The position numbers and the translations under genes were made by a program. From positions 248,001-312,000 of the forward strand of contig CANLWK010000002.1 of assembly GCA_947494805.1 (NCBI GenBank): a DNA stretch of 64,000 nucleotides. Direction: 5' to 3'. Source of the stretch: an uncultured Croceitalea sp. (GTDB lineage: Bacteria; Bacteroidota; Bacteroidia; Flavobacteriales; Flavobacteriaceae). The notes beneath the pieces are model-generated. The model was not told the DNA's origin. It saw only the letters and a program-made list of their open reading frames with translations, and made no database searches. Shown one piece after another: positions 42,870 through 51,525 of this stretch (within the stretch, counting starts at the first letter, position 1; each line of letters begins with the position of its first letter).

Positions 42870-44564
42870 CTATTGTTCCATCAGTTCAATAAGTGCCGTG
42901 TCAAAATTGTTTTCCAGTAGTACTTTTCCTTTCTGAACGATAACTTCGGTTCCTGAATAGGTCTCATAAAGTTTAGTGCCATCACCAAAAAAGCCTTTTA
43001 CGTTAAGCGATTTTTTTCCTTTCGGCAAATCTAGAGCAATGACCACTTTATCTTTAAAATCACCATTGACCAACGTTCTTGAAAAAACATAGGGCTTCTT
43101 TGATAATCGCTTATGCTTTCCAGCACCGACTGCAGGATGGTTCGCTCTAAACCGCCCTAGTTTTTGCCAGTGCTCATGAACCTTTTTCACTGCTGGAATA
43201 CTATCCAAATCCTCCCAATTCATATACGAGCGTAGATTTGCATCGCCCTCTGCGCCAATCACGTTCAAAGGTCTTGAAGTTTCATCCCCGTAATAAATCT
43301 GTGAAGCTCCGGGTGTCAATAGTAGCATATTGGCTGTTATGTATGGTTTTTTACGACCACGGTCAAACGGACTTCCATCATCATGCGAGGTTAAATAATT
43401 TAATACACTCTTATTCTTTAGTTTGGTATTCAGTAGTTTATTGTACTTTTTAAAGACGGTTTCGTAGTCCCTGTTGGCATCATTTTTCAAATCAAAATTG
43501 ATGAGGCTTGAAAAGCCAAAATCAAAATAATCCACCTTTTTATCCCCAAAATCAAACTGACGTCCTGATGAAATGCCATAGTTATAAACTTCACCGACCA
43601 TATAAAAAGGTTGGTCATCTAGCACAAGGTCAGGGTGTTTCTTTTTCCACGTTTGAAAAGCATAGTCAGCTTCTTTTCTTAGTTCTGCCCAAGCATTTTC
43701 ATTGACATGCTTTACCGTATCTACACGAAATCCATCAACACCAAATTCATGTATGTAGTCAGTCAACCATTTGATAATATAGAATCGTGGTGCGCGTGGG
43801 TACCCAGTGCGTTCAAAAAACAAGTTTAACTCATCGAGCTCTTGGCTTAGGCGCCCTTCTTCTTTCCATTTGGCCAATAGGGCATCAGGTAATTCAACGG
43901 GTTCATCAGATTCGGTGAGAATATCTGGTAAATTGGCTACTAAGGTACAGGCTGTTGTATTTTCGTAGGTCGTAAACTCGCACTTTGGATCCGTACGTAC
44001 CCATTCTTCTGGCCAAACAGGATCCATTTCTGTTACTGGGCCCGTGTGGTTGAGTACAACATCCAATAATACGCGAATGCCTTTTGCATGTGCTTTCTTG
44101 ACCAATTCTTCCAAATCATTTTTGGTGCCAAAATTCGGATCTATGGTCGTCCAATCTTTTGCCCAGTAACCATGATAGGCGTAGGTGTTGCCGCTGCCTT
44201 CATTGGTCGCACCATGCACTTGTTCTACGACGGGGGTAAACCATATGGCATTAACGCCCAAATCGGTAAAGTATCCTTCGTCAACTTTTTTTGAAATCCC
44301 AGAAATGTCACCACCTTCAAAACCTCTTAAAACAGCTGTAGAATCTGTGCGGTTCAGAGTGGTATCGTTTTCAGGATTACCGTTGTTGAATCGGTCGGTG
44401 AGCAAAAAGTAAATATTGGCGCCTTCCCAAAAGAAGGGAACATTTTTTTTTACCATTTCTTCTGTTGTTTGAGCGATGGGTTCTTCTTTGACGGTTTTTT
44501 TTTCTTTCTCTTTACAACTAAAAAAAAGTAGGGTTATCGACATGGCGATAAGCAGTTTTTTCAT
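42870..44564 (-). CDS. GH13 alpha-amylase family lipoprotein
   Basis: 564 residues. The lipoprotein signal is MKKLLIAMSITLLFFSC followed by a Lys/Glu-rich linker. The GH13 (beta/alpha)8 barrel has region I DVVLNHTG, region II GFRVDTVKHV (nucleophile Asp), region III MVGEVYN (acid/base Glu) and region IV LTSHDDGSPF. A C-terminal beta-sandwich domain ends the protein. It should hydrolyse alpha-1,4-glucans at the cell surface or in the periplasm. There is no SusC/SusD pair nearby, so it is not part of a visible polysaccharide-utilisation locus. Confidence 0.94.
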   Translation of the reverse strand: MKKLLIAMSITLLFFSCKEKEKKTVKEEPIAQTTEEMVKKNVPFFWEGANIYFLLTDRFNNGNPENDTTLNRTDSTAVLRGFEGGDISGISKKVDEGYFTDLGVNAIWFTPVVEQVHGATNEGSGNTYAYHGYWAKDWTTIDPNFGTKNDLEELVKKAHAKGIRVLLDVVLNHTGPVTEMDPVWPEEWVRTDPKCEFTTYENTTACTLVANLPDILTESDEPVELPDALLAKWKEEGRLSQELDELNLFFERTGYPRAPRFYIIKWLTDYIHEFGVDGFRVDTVKHVNENAWAELRKEADYAFQTWKKKHPDLVLDDQPFYMVGEVYNYGISSGRQFDFGDKKVDYFDFGFSSLINFDLKNDANRDYETVFKKYNKLLNTKLKNKSVLNYLTSHDDGSPFDRGRKKPYITANMLLLTPGASQIYYGDETSRPLNVIGAEGDANLRSYMNWEDLDSIPAVKKVHEHWQKLGRFRANHPAVGAGKHKRLSKKPYVFSRTLVNGDFKDKVVIALDLPKGKKSLNVKGFFGDGTKLYETYSGTEVIVQKGKVLLENNFDTALIELMEQ

Positions 44565-44677
44565 CTTTGAGGAATTTGCTTAAAGCTATAAAATGCGTTG
44601 CGAAATATAAAATTTATTTATCTACCATGATGATAGCACTATGGGCATAGAAAACTGTGGTTCGTTGAAGGGGGTAA

Positions 44678-45454
44678 TTACCTTCTATTTAGAACTTTAT
44701 ACTCTTCATAACAACTGCTTATGGCATCTAAAATCTGTAGGTCGTTAGCGGTCTGTATAAAAGACTTTGAATAACTGCAGTTGTTCAAAATATCTTCAAT
44801 GTCCATTTTTTCAAGTTGAAGTAGTTGTGTCAGCGTTTCTCTGTCGAATTTTGAAGCTAACAAATCTCGAATATCATCATCTTCTTTCATCTGCCGTAAT
44901 TTTCTCATCTGAGCAGGTTTTTTTCCGAAGAGATTCCGAAGCAAATCCGCAGGATTCAATATAGCGCCCAAAACTTTGGTGACCGCACTGGGGTTTTTAT
45001 TGCCTGCTTCATAACTTTTGTTCAAACCTGAGATACTGTATTGATATGCTGTATTAACGGGTAAATTCTTTACATCAATTTCTAAGTAACCAGTGAGCTG
45101 ATAGGGTCGTACAATAACTTCTTCAAGTGCATATGCCAATTCGGTCAGTGCGATTTTGGTGTCCCCAAACTTAAACATGTCATTGGTTACTCGAACCTTT
45201 TGTGGTTTAAAACCTAAATAGGTGAGATATAGGGTATCATTGACCGCAGCTGCAACGGTAAACCTACCATCTTGATCAGTAATCGTTCCTTTGACCTGAT
45301 TTAAATTGATAACATGAACGCTTTCTAACGGAAAGTTGGTCTGTGCATTGATAACTGTGGCACTCATTTCACCCACAGCTTGAGAAGATTGGTCTTCTTG
45401 AGCAAGCGATAATAGTCCAGACAAAAGAAAAAGGAAGGATAGAAGTCTCTTCAT
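44678..45454 (-). CDS. Carboxypeptidase-regulatory-like domain protein
   Basis: The start is set at 45454 (MKRLLSFLFLLSGLLSLAQ), a clear signal peptide; the frame is open to 45496. About 258 residues. The N-terminal beta-sandwich (about 28-110) reads GEMSATVINAQTNFPLESVHVINLNQVKGTITDQDGRF and VNDTLYLTYLGFKPQKV, the CarboxypepD_reg-like module also found at the front of TonB receptors. The C-terminal half is helical and has no receptor plug or barrel. A periplasmic or surface location is likely. Function unknown. It follows the helicase gene on the same strand. Confidence 0.85.
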   Translation of the reverse strand: MKRLLSFLFLLSGLLSLAQEDQSSQAVGEMSATVINAQTNFPLESVHVINLNQVKGTITDQDGRFTVAAAVNDTLYLTYLGFKPQKVRVTNDMFKFGDTKIALTELAYALEEVIVRPYQLTGYLEIDVKNLPVNTAYQYSISGLNKSYEAGNKNPSAVTKVLGAILNPADLLRNLFGKKPAQMRKLRQMKEDDDIRDLLASKFDRETLTQLLQLEKMDIEDILNNCSYSKSFIQTANDLQILDAISSCYEEYKVLNRR

Positions 45455-45532
45455 TAAACAATTTTCAATGCTAAAAATACAAAACCAGCAAAACAACTAG
45501 GCAAGCAATGCTTTTATTTAGGATGTTATTAA

Positions 45533-47302
45533 CTAATAAAAACCGCTATTTCTTTTGCCTTTTGATTTTTTAGAGCCGCTTTTTCCTCCTTTAAATGATG
45601 AATTCCGGTCTCTTCGGCCACCACTTCTTTTACGATCCCTATCCCTACGACGACCACCACCATTTCGGCCGCCACCGCGATTTCCCCCAGGATTTTTTGA
45701 AACCTCTACATTAATAAAGCGCCCGTCTACTTTGAAATCAGAAAATGTTTCTAAAATAAGTGGGGTAAATTGAGCGTCGGTATTAAAAAAAGAGAAACTG
45801 TCCTTGGTATCTACCTTGTACAAATCGTCTTTTTCAAGACCAAGATTATCACGTAAAAAGTCTTTTAATGACATCCAATCATAACCGTCACGTTCACCAA
45901 CATTGATAAAATAGCGAACTGAACCATCTTTAGGCATTTCACCTCGTTCTCCCTTGCCGCCTCTTTCACGATTACCGTCACCAGAGTTTAAATCTCTGGT
46001 TTTACTATAATAATTATAGAAACGCGTAAACTCGACAGAAACAATTTTTTTGATAAGCTCATCACGGTCAATACCATTGAGCACATCATTGATGGCAGGT
46101 AGATAACCATCAATCTCTTCATTAACCTTGGTGTCTTTGATATTATTGGCCAAATGGTATAACTGAATTTCGCAAATTTCGATACCACTTGGAATCTTCT
46201 TCTCTAAGAAATCTTGTTTGATTTTACGTTCAATCGCATTGATTTTGCGAAGCTCACTTCGGGTGACAATAACCATAGAGATACCTGACTTCCCTGCTCT
46301 TCCCGTACGTCCGCTTCGGTGTGTATAGGTTTCAATCTCATCAGGCAGCTGGTAGTTGATAACATGTGTAATGTCATCAACGTCGATACCCCGTGCGGCA
46401 ACGTCTGTGGCCACCAACATTTGAATCTGTTTTTTACGAAATGCATTCATGACCAAATCACGTTGGTTCTGGCTTAAATCGCCATGAAGCGCTCCTGCGT
46501 TATATCCGTCTTCGATAAGTTTCTCTGCAACCTTCTGGGTATCCCGCTTTGTTCTACAGAAAACCACTGAAAATATACCAGGATTGGCATCGGCCAAACG
46601 TTTTAGGGCAGGGTAGCGATCACGTCCACTGACAACATAGTACTCATGTTGTACGGTAGAGGCCCCAGAGTTTTTCGCACCAACCGTAATTTCTTGTGGA
46701 CTGTGCATGAATTTTTTGGCAATCGTAGCCACTTCTTTGGGCATGGTAGCCGAAAACAACCACGTTGATTTTTCTTTAGGGGTGTTTGATAAGATATCCT
46801 TGATATCTTCGTAGAAGCCCATGTTCAACATTTCATCGGCCTCATCAAGGATACAATAATCGATTTTGGTGATGTCGACAATACCACGACGAATCATATC
46901 TTTCATTCTTCCGGGAGTTGCAACAACAATTTGTGCCCCTCTTTTAATTTGTTTGGCTTGCTCCGTAATACTGGCACCACCATAAATGGCAACAATATTC
47001 ATTCCTTTTTCGTACTTGGAATATAGTTGCATTTCGTTGGTAATTTGCAAGCAAAGTTCACGTGTAGGTGATAGAATCAGCCCTTGGGTGGTTCGACTTG
47101 CAACTTCTATTTTTTGAATAAGTGGAAAACCAAATGCAGCGGTTTTTCCAGTACCCGTCTGTGCTAGGGCGACCAGGTCGGTCTCATCTTCCAATAAAAT
47201 TGGGATTGCTTTTTCTTGTACTTCAGACGGCGTTTCAAATCCTAAATCAGAAACAGCAGCTAACAGGGACTCTTGAAGTCCTAAATTTTCAAATTTTGAC
47301 AT
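45533..47302 (-). CDS. deaD: DEAD-box ATP-dependent RNA helicase
   Basis: 589 residues. The Q motif (GFETPSEVQEKAIP), Walker A AQTGTGKTAAF, GG, TPGR, DEAD, SAT, and the second-domain HRSGRTGRAGK are all present. A DbpA-type RNA-binding domain (about 450-535) and an Arg/Gly/Lys-rich tail (GGGRRRDRDRKRSGGRRDR region) follow, as in CsdA/DeaD. The role is RNA unwinding in ribosome assembly and mRNA decay, often cold-induced. The transcript begins about 110 nt upstream with a leader that can fold in two competing ways. Confidence 0.95.
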   Translation of the reverse strand: MSKFENLGLQESLLAAVSDLGFETPSEVQEKAIPILLEDETDLVALAQTGTGKTAAFGFPLIQKIEVASRTTQGLILSPTRELCLQITNEMQLYSKYEKGMNIVAIYGGASITEQAKQIKRGAQIVVATPGRMKDMIRRGIVDITKIDYCILDEADEMLNMGFYEDIKDILSNTPKEKSTWLFSATMPKEVATIAKKFMHSPQEITVGAKNSGASTVQHEYYVVSGRDRYPALKRLADANPGIFSVVFCRTKRDTQKVAEKLIEDGYNAGALHGDLSQNQRDLVMNAFRKKQIQMLVATDVAARGIDVDDITHVINYQLPDEIETYTHRSGRTGRAGKSGISMVIVTRSELRKINAIERKIKQDFLEKKIPSGIEICEIQLYHLANNIKDTKVNEEIDGYLPAINDVLNGIDRDELIKKIVSVEFTRFYNYYSKTRDLNSGDGNRERGGKGERGEMPKDGSVRYFINVGERDGYDWMSLKDFLRDNLGLEKDDLYKVDTKDSFSFFNTDAQFTPLILETFSDFKVDGRFINVEVSKNPGGNRGGGRNGGGRRRDRDRKRSGGRRDRNSSFKGGKSGSKKSKGKRNSGFY

Positions 47303-47306
47303 GTAT

Positions 47307-47381
47307 GTTTATAAGTAATCGCAAATATGTGTGTTGCATAGAGCGAATATGACCTTATAAACCCGAAGCTCAGCGCAACAC
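47307..47381 (-). promoter_or_regulatory. Interleaved inverted repeats in the helicase leader
   Basis: Within the 5' leader, 47307-47315 pairs with 47354-47362 (9 bp) and 47331-47337 pairs with 47375-47381 (7 bp). The pairs interleave, so they would form a pseudoknot or two mutually exclusive folds. The 9-bp arm ends 4 bp from the start codon. Base pairing is seen directly; a regulatory role is inferred. Confidence 0.4.
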
Positions 47382-47410
47382 CTGCCATACCGGCGGCGTT
47401 ATTAAAGCGG

Positions 47411-47446
47411 CAAAGGTACTGTTAATTAGTGATTAAGCACTACAAA
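47411..47446 (-). promoter_or_regulatory. Probable promoter of the DEAD-box helicase gene
   Basis: TACCTTTG on the minus strand (47411-47418) fits TAnnTTTG, with TTTG at 47443-47446. The 24-bp spacer is longer than usual, which lowers confidence. Confidence 0.4.
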
Positions 47447-47459
47447 CACTAGATTACTT

Positions 47460-48035
47460 TCAAAGGGCACCTAGAAAGGTAATCAACTGTTGTATTGCCT
47501 TGCCCCGATGTCCAATACTGTTTTTTATAGCCAAAGGAAGTTCTGCAAAAGTCTGTTGATAGCCATTGGGCCTAAAAATAGGGTCGTAGCCAAAGCCCTT
47601 ATCTCCGCTTTTTTGCAGTGTAATTTCGCCGTAGACCCTACCAGAAAATAAAGTGGTCTTCCCATTAAAATTTAAAGCTATCACCGTTTTAAAATGTGCT
47701 TCTCGTTGGGTCTTGGTATCAAGTTCACCAAGCAGTTTGTCCATGTTCGCATGAGCATCTTTTAATGGTCCGGCATATCTGGCTGAAAACACCCCCGGAG
47801 CACCGTTGAGGGCATCTACCAAAAGTCCGGTGTCATCTGCAAAACAAGGGAGTTCATAATTCTTGGTAACGAAATCGGCTTTTAGTTTAGCATTCTCTTC
47901 AAGTGTGGCACCCGTCTCTGGTATTTCATCGTAACACTTCAAATCGGTCAAAGAAATTAATTCTATGGCCTTGGGCATGAGTATTTTAACTTCATTAAAT
48001 TTATTTTGATTGTGCGTGGCAAAGACTAGTTTCAT
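47460..48035 (-). CDS. rdgB: dITP/XTP pyrophosphatase (RdgB/HAM1)
   Basis: 191 residues from MKLVFATHNQNK (48035); a Met three codons earlier is also possible. Family marks are FATHNQNKFNEVK, the substrate loop FADDTGLLVDALNGAPGVFSARYAG, and C-terminal GDKGFGYDPIF and SIGHRGKAIQQL. It removes deaminated purine nucleotides (ITP, dITP, XTP) to monophosphates to protect DNA. It is divergent from the membrane methyltransferase gene, with a 43-bp intergenic region. Confidence 0.95.
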   Translation of the reverse strand: MKLVFATHNQNKFNEVKILMPKAIELISLTDLKCYDEIPETGATLEENAKLKADFVTKNYELPCFADDTGLLVDALNGAPGVFSARYAGPLKDAHANMDKLLGELDTKTQREAHFKTVIALNFNGKTTLFSGRVYGEITLQKSGDKGFGYDPIFRPNGYQQTFAELPLAIKNSIGHRGKAIQQLITFLGAL

Positions 48036-48078
48036 TGTATTCATTTATAGTCGCCACTAAAATACTATTTTAGCATTT

Positions 48079-48531
48079 ATGCAATTAAGACTTCCACCTA
48101 TTGTCGTTTTTTTGATTTTTGCCGTTTTCATGTTCATGCTGGCCAGATTTCTTCCTTTTGGGGAGTTCGATTTTTTTGGCAGAATGGGATTAATGTATAT
48201 AGTATGGGGATTGGCCGTCGTATTGGTTTTACTGGCACTTATCAAGTTTAAAAGGGCAAAAACAACGGTAGACCCAACCCGACCATCAAATGCTTCGAGC
48301 CTTGTGATATCTGGTATTTATAGTTATACACGAAACCCAATGTACTTGGCAATGTTATTGGTGTTGATTGGTTTCGGCTTGAAATTGGGCAATGCTTTTA
48401 ACACGATGACCGCTGCCGGTTTTGTCTACTATATGAACCATTTTCAAATAAAACCAGAGGAGGAAGCATTAACGGAACGTTTTGGAAAGAATTATAAACT
48501 CTACTGTAAGGCGGTACGTCGATGGTTTTAA
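48079..48531 (+). CDS. ICMT/phospholipid methyltransferase family membrane protein
   Basis: 150 residues with four membrane helices. The conserved catalytic part near the C-terminus is SGIYSYTRNPMYLAMLLVL, then KPEEEALTERFGKNYKLYCKAVRRW, the hallmark of the isoprenylcysteine carboxylmethyltransferase/PEMT-like family. The substrate in bacteria is usually unknown, possibly a lipid. The alpha/beta hydrolase gene begins 12 bp after the stop, so the two form an operon. Confidence 0.88.
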   Translation: MQLRLPPIVVFLIFAVFMFMLARFLPFGEFDFFGRMGLMYIVWGLAVVLVLLALIKFKRAKTTVDPTRPSNASSLVISGIYSYTRNPMYLAMLLVLIGFGLKLGNAFNTMTAAGFVYYMNHFQIKPEEEALTERFGKNYKLYCKAVRRWF

Positions 48532-48542
48532 ATGGCTTAAAT

Positions 48543-49328
48543 ATGAGTAAAACACTTACATTGTTTTTTGGACTCTTGTTCACAACTGGTTTTATCACCG
48601 CCCAGCTACAATATTTTGAATCTTTTGATAAGGTGAAAATTGCTTACACGGTTGAAGGAGAAGGTTCTCCCGTTCTTTTGTTGCACGGTTTTATAAATTC
48701 AAGAAAGTCATGGGACAAGACCGTATTGAAAGGTGATTTATTGGCTAAGGGATATCAAGTTATCATACCTGACTTACGAGGAAATGGTAATTCTGATAAA
48801 CCCCAAAATGACGAAGCCTATCAAGAAAATGCCGAAGTGAAGGACCTACTATTACTCATGGATTCATTAGGAATAGAAAGATACAAAGCCATAGGATACT
48901 CAAGAGGTAGCATCGTACTCGCAAAATTAATGACAAAAGATAAGCGCATCGCTAAAGCTGTTTTAGGTGGAATGGGGATTGATTTTACCAATGCAGAATG
49001 GGATAGAAGGTTGATTTTTGCCGCGGCGTTCAATGGGCAAACCACAAGCGAAACACAAGGAGCTGTTGATTATGCAAAATCTGTTGGCGCTGATTTAAGG
49101 TCATTGCATTTACAACAAAAGTACCAGCCTGTTACCTCAAAGGAAGCCTTGGCAAAAGTTCAAGCGAAAGTTTTGGTTATAGCAGGTGATAAGGATTTGG
49201 ACAATGGTAACCCTATTGAATTACAAAGGATCATACCCGACGCAAAGCTTGAGTTGGTCGCTGGTGATCACAATGGCACTTACAAGACCAATGGTTTTGC
49301 CAAGGCTATATTAAAGTTCATGAAATAA
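48543..49328 (+). CDS. Exported alpha/beta hydrolase
   Basis: 261 residues from MSKTLTLFFGLLFTTGFITAQ (48543), a signal peptide; the frame is open seven codons upstream. The oxyanion region is LLHGFINSRKSWD, the nucleophile elbow GYSRGS (Ser), and acid and base are likely in AGDKDLDNGNP and VAGDHNGTY. It is therefore a periplasmic esterase/lipase-like enzyme, unlike the cytoplasmic hydrolase at 8293-8955. Substrate unknown. It is the second gene of a unit with the ICMT-like gene. Confidence 0.88.
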   Translation: MSKTLTLFFGLLFTTGFITAQLQYFESFDKVKIAYTVEGEGSPVLLLHGFINSRKSWDKTVLKGDLLAKGYQVIIPDLRGNGNSDKPQNDEAYQENAEVKDLLLLMDSLGIERYKAIGYSRGSIVLAKLMTKDKRIAKAVLGGMGIDFTNAEWDRRLIFAAAFNGQTTSETQGAVDYAKSVGADLRSLHLQQKYQPVTSKEALAKVQAKVLVIAGDKDLDNGNPIELQRIIPDAKLELVAGDHNGTYKTNGFAKAILKFMK

Positions 49329-49492
49329 GGGCAGGCTAAAAATTTTAAATAAAGATTAATCAGTTTTTGAGGCATTTTGGTTCTTTTTTTTTAGTGTTTT
49401 CTCCGAAAAATTCAGTAGTTCATTTTTTTTGGTCGTTACAAAAAGTCAAAAAGATTTAATGACTACTTTTAACGCTTAATTTTTTTTAAGTT

Positions 49493-51385
49493 ATGGTCGG
49501 GACCACCAGAAAATACGTTTTTGATTTTGATAGCACATTGACCAGTGTAGAAGCATTGGATGTACTGGCAGAAATGCTTTTAGATGGTAAGTCAAATAAA
49601 GACGCGGTACTTTCAGAGATACAAGAGATTACCAATCTTGGTATTGATGGTGACATTTCTTTTACCGAATCATTGGAACGCCGTATTCGGCTTTTGAATG
49701 CACACCAAAATGATTTAGATGGATTGGTCAAAGAACTGCGCCAAAAAATCTCAAGGTCCATAGAAGAGAACAAAGCATTTTTTAAAGAATATGCCGAGGA
49801 TATTTATGTGATATCGTGCGGATTCAAAGAGTTTATAGATCCGATTGTCGCTGAATATGACATTCCATCAGAGCGCGTTTATGCCAACACGTTCAAGTTT
49901 GATACCACCGGAAATATTATTGGTTTCGACGAGACCAATGTGCTTTCATCCCACAATGGAAAAATCGAATGTCTTAAAAACCTTAACTTAGAAGGTGAAG
50001 TTCAAGTAATCGGAGATGGTTATAGTGATTATGTCATGCGTGAAGCTGGCATTGCAGATAAGTTCTTTGCCTATACGGAAAACGTTCATAGAGAAAAAGC
50101 AGCGAACAACGCCGACCATGTTACACCTAACTTAAACGAATTTTTATTTGTGAACGATTTACCACGCAAAATATCTTATCCGAAAAATAGAATTAAAATT
50201 CTATTGCTTGAAAACGTACACCCTAATGCTTTTGATAATCTTTCAGAAGAAGGTTTTTCAGTTGAATTGGTAAAACATGCTTTGCCAGAAGAAGAACTCA
50301 TAGAACGTATTAAAGGGGTTCATGTATTGGGCATACGGTCCAAAACCCAAGTTACGGAGAAGGTTTTGTCCGCTGCGGACAGATTGTTGGTGGTCGGTGC
50401 ATTTTGTATCGGTACGACCCAAATTGCACTTGATGCAGCTAAAAAGGGTGGGGTTGTTGTGTTCAACGCACCATACAGTAATACCCGTTCTGTGGTTGAA
50501 TTGGCCATTGGTCAAATTATCATGCTAAAGCGGAGTATTTTTGCCAGAAGTACTGAAATTCACCAGGGGAAATGGTTCAAAACTGCACTTAATTCGCAAG
50601 AGGTACGAGGTAAAAACCTGGGAATCATAGGCTACGGAAATATTGGCAAACAGCTTTCTGTATTGGCCGAAGCTATGGGCATGCGGGTATATTATTATGA
50701 TATCGAAGACCGCCTTGCCCTAGGTAATGCCACAAAATGTAACACCTTAGAAGACCTATTGTCTGTTTCTGATGTGGTAACCCTTCATATTGATGATAAT
50801 AAGGCAAACAAGAACTTTATTGGTGAGCGTGAGATTGATCAAATGCGTGATGGTGCCATATTGATTAACCTTTCCCGTGGTTTTGTCGTAGATATACGTG
50901 CTTTGGTCAAGGCATTAAAGAGCAAGAAATTGAATGGTGCCGCGGTTGATGTATATCCTGAAGAGCCACGAAGCAATGGTGATTTTATTACGGAGTTACA
51001 GGGCTTGGAAAATGTAATTTTGACACCACATATTGGTGGAAGTACGGAAGAGGCACAACGTGATATTGCCGATTTTGTACCAAACAAGATTATGGACTAC
51101 ATCAACTCTGGAAATACGGTTGATGCTGTTAATTTCCCCAATATAAGACTACCAAAACAGAATAATGCCCATCGTTTTTTACATATCCATAAGAATGTTC
51201 CGGGTATCATGGCAGATATCAATGAGGTTTTGGCGAAATATGAAATGAATATTGCGAGCCAGTTTTTGTCAACCGATAGCGAGGTTGGATATGTTATCAC
51301 AGACTTGGACAAAGACTATAACAAAGATGTGATAAAGGCACTGAAAAGTGTAGAACATACTATAAAGTTTAGGGTACTCTACTAA
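49493..51385 (+). CDS. serA: Fused HAD phosphatase (SerB-like) and phosphoglycerate dehydrogenase (SerA)
   Basis: 630 residues with two enzymes of serine synthesis in one chain. Residues about 6-215 form a HAD-IB phosphatase: DFDSTLT (Asp11, Asp13), VISCGF, a Lys in NGKIECL, and GDGYSD, the full SerB motif set. Residues about 235-545 are a D-2-hydroxyacid dehydrogenase with GIIGYGNIGKQL for NAD, the LHIDDNKAN and SRGFVVD segments, and the catalytic His in TPHIGGST. An ACT domain (about 555-630, HKNVPGIMADINEVL) is the probable serine-sensing site. Between them, SerC would be supplied by another locus. Confidence 0.93.
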   Translation: MVGTTRKYVFDFDSTLTSVEALDVLAEMLLDGKSNKDAVLSEIQEITNLGIDGDISFTESLERRIRLLNAHQNDLDGLVKELRQKISRSIEENKAFFKEYAEDIYVISCGFKEFIDPIVAEYDIPSERVYANTFKFDTTGNIIGFDETNVLSSHNGKIECLKNLNLEGEVQVIGDGYSDYVMREAGIADKFFAYTENVHREKAANNADHVTPNLNEFLFVNDLPRKISYPKNRIKILLLENVHPNAFDNLSEEGFSVELVKHALPEEELIERIKGVHVLGIRSKTQVTEKVLSAADRLLVVGAFCIGTTQIALDAAKKGGVVVFNAPYSNTRSVVELAIGQIIMLKRSIFARSTEIHQGKWFKTALNSQEVRGKNLGIIGYGNIGKQLSVLAEAMGMRVYYYDIEDRLALGNATKCNTLEDLLSVSDVVTLHIDDNKANKNFIGEREIDQMRDGAILINLSRGFVVDIRALVKALKSKKLNGAAVDVYPEEPRSNGDFITELQGLENVILTPHIGGSTEEAQRDIADFVPNKIMDYINSGNTVDAVNFPNIRLPKQNNAHRFLHIHKNVPGIMADINEVLAKYEMNIASQFLSTDSEVGYVITDLDKDYNKDVIKALKSVEHTIKFRVLY

Positions 51386-51525
51386 AACGGGTACGGCATC
51401 AAAACACCACGGATAGCTTTCACTAGCGTTTAAGATGGTTTCACAACATTTTTGATATTAGAATTATTTTTCTGCATAATTTGTAGGTAATTACTTATAA
51501 TTATATATACTTGGGAGCAGGAAAA

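Noticed and set aside
45555-45773. A proline/arginine-rich plus-strand frame
   Set aside because: It is the reverse of the Arg/Gly-rich tail of the helicase; low-complexity shadow.
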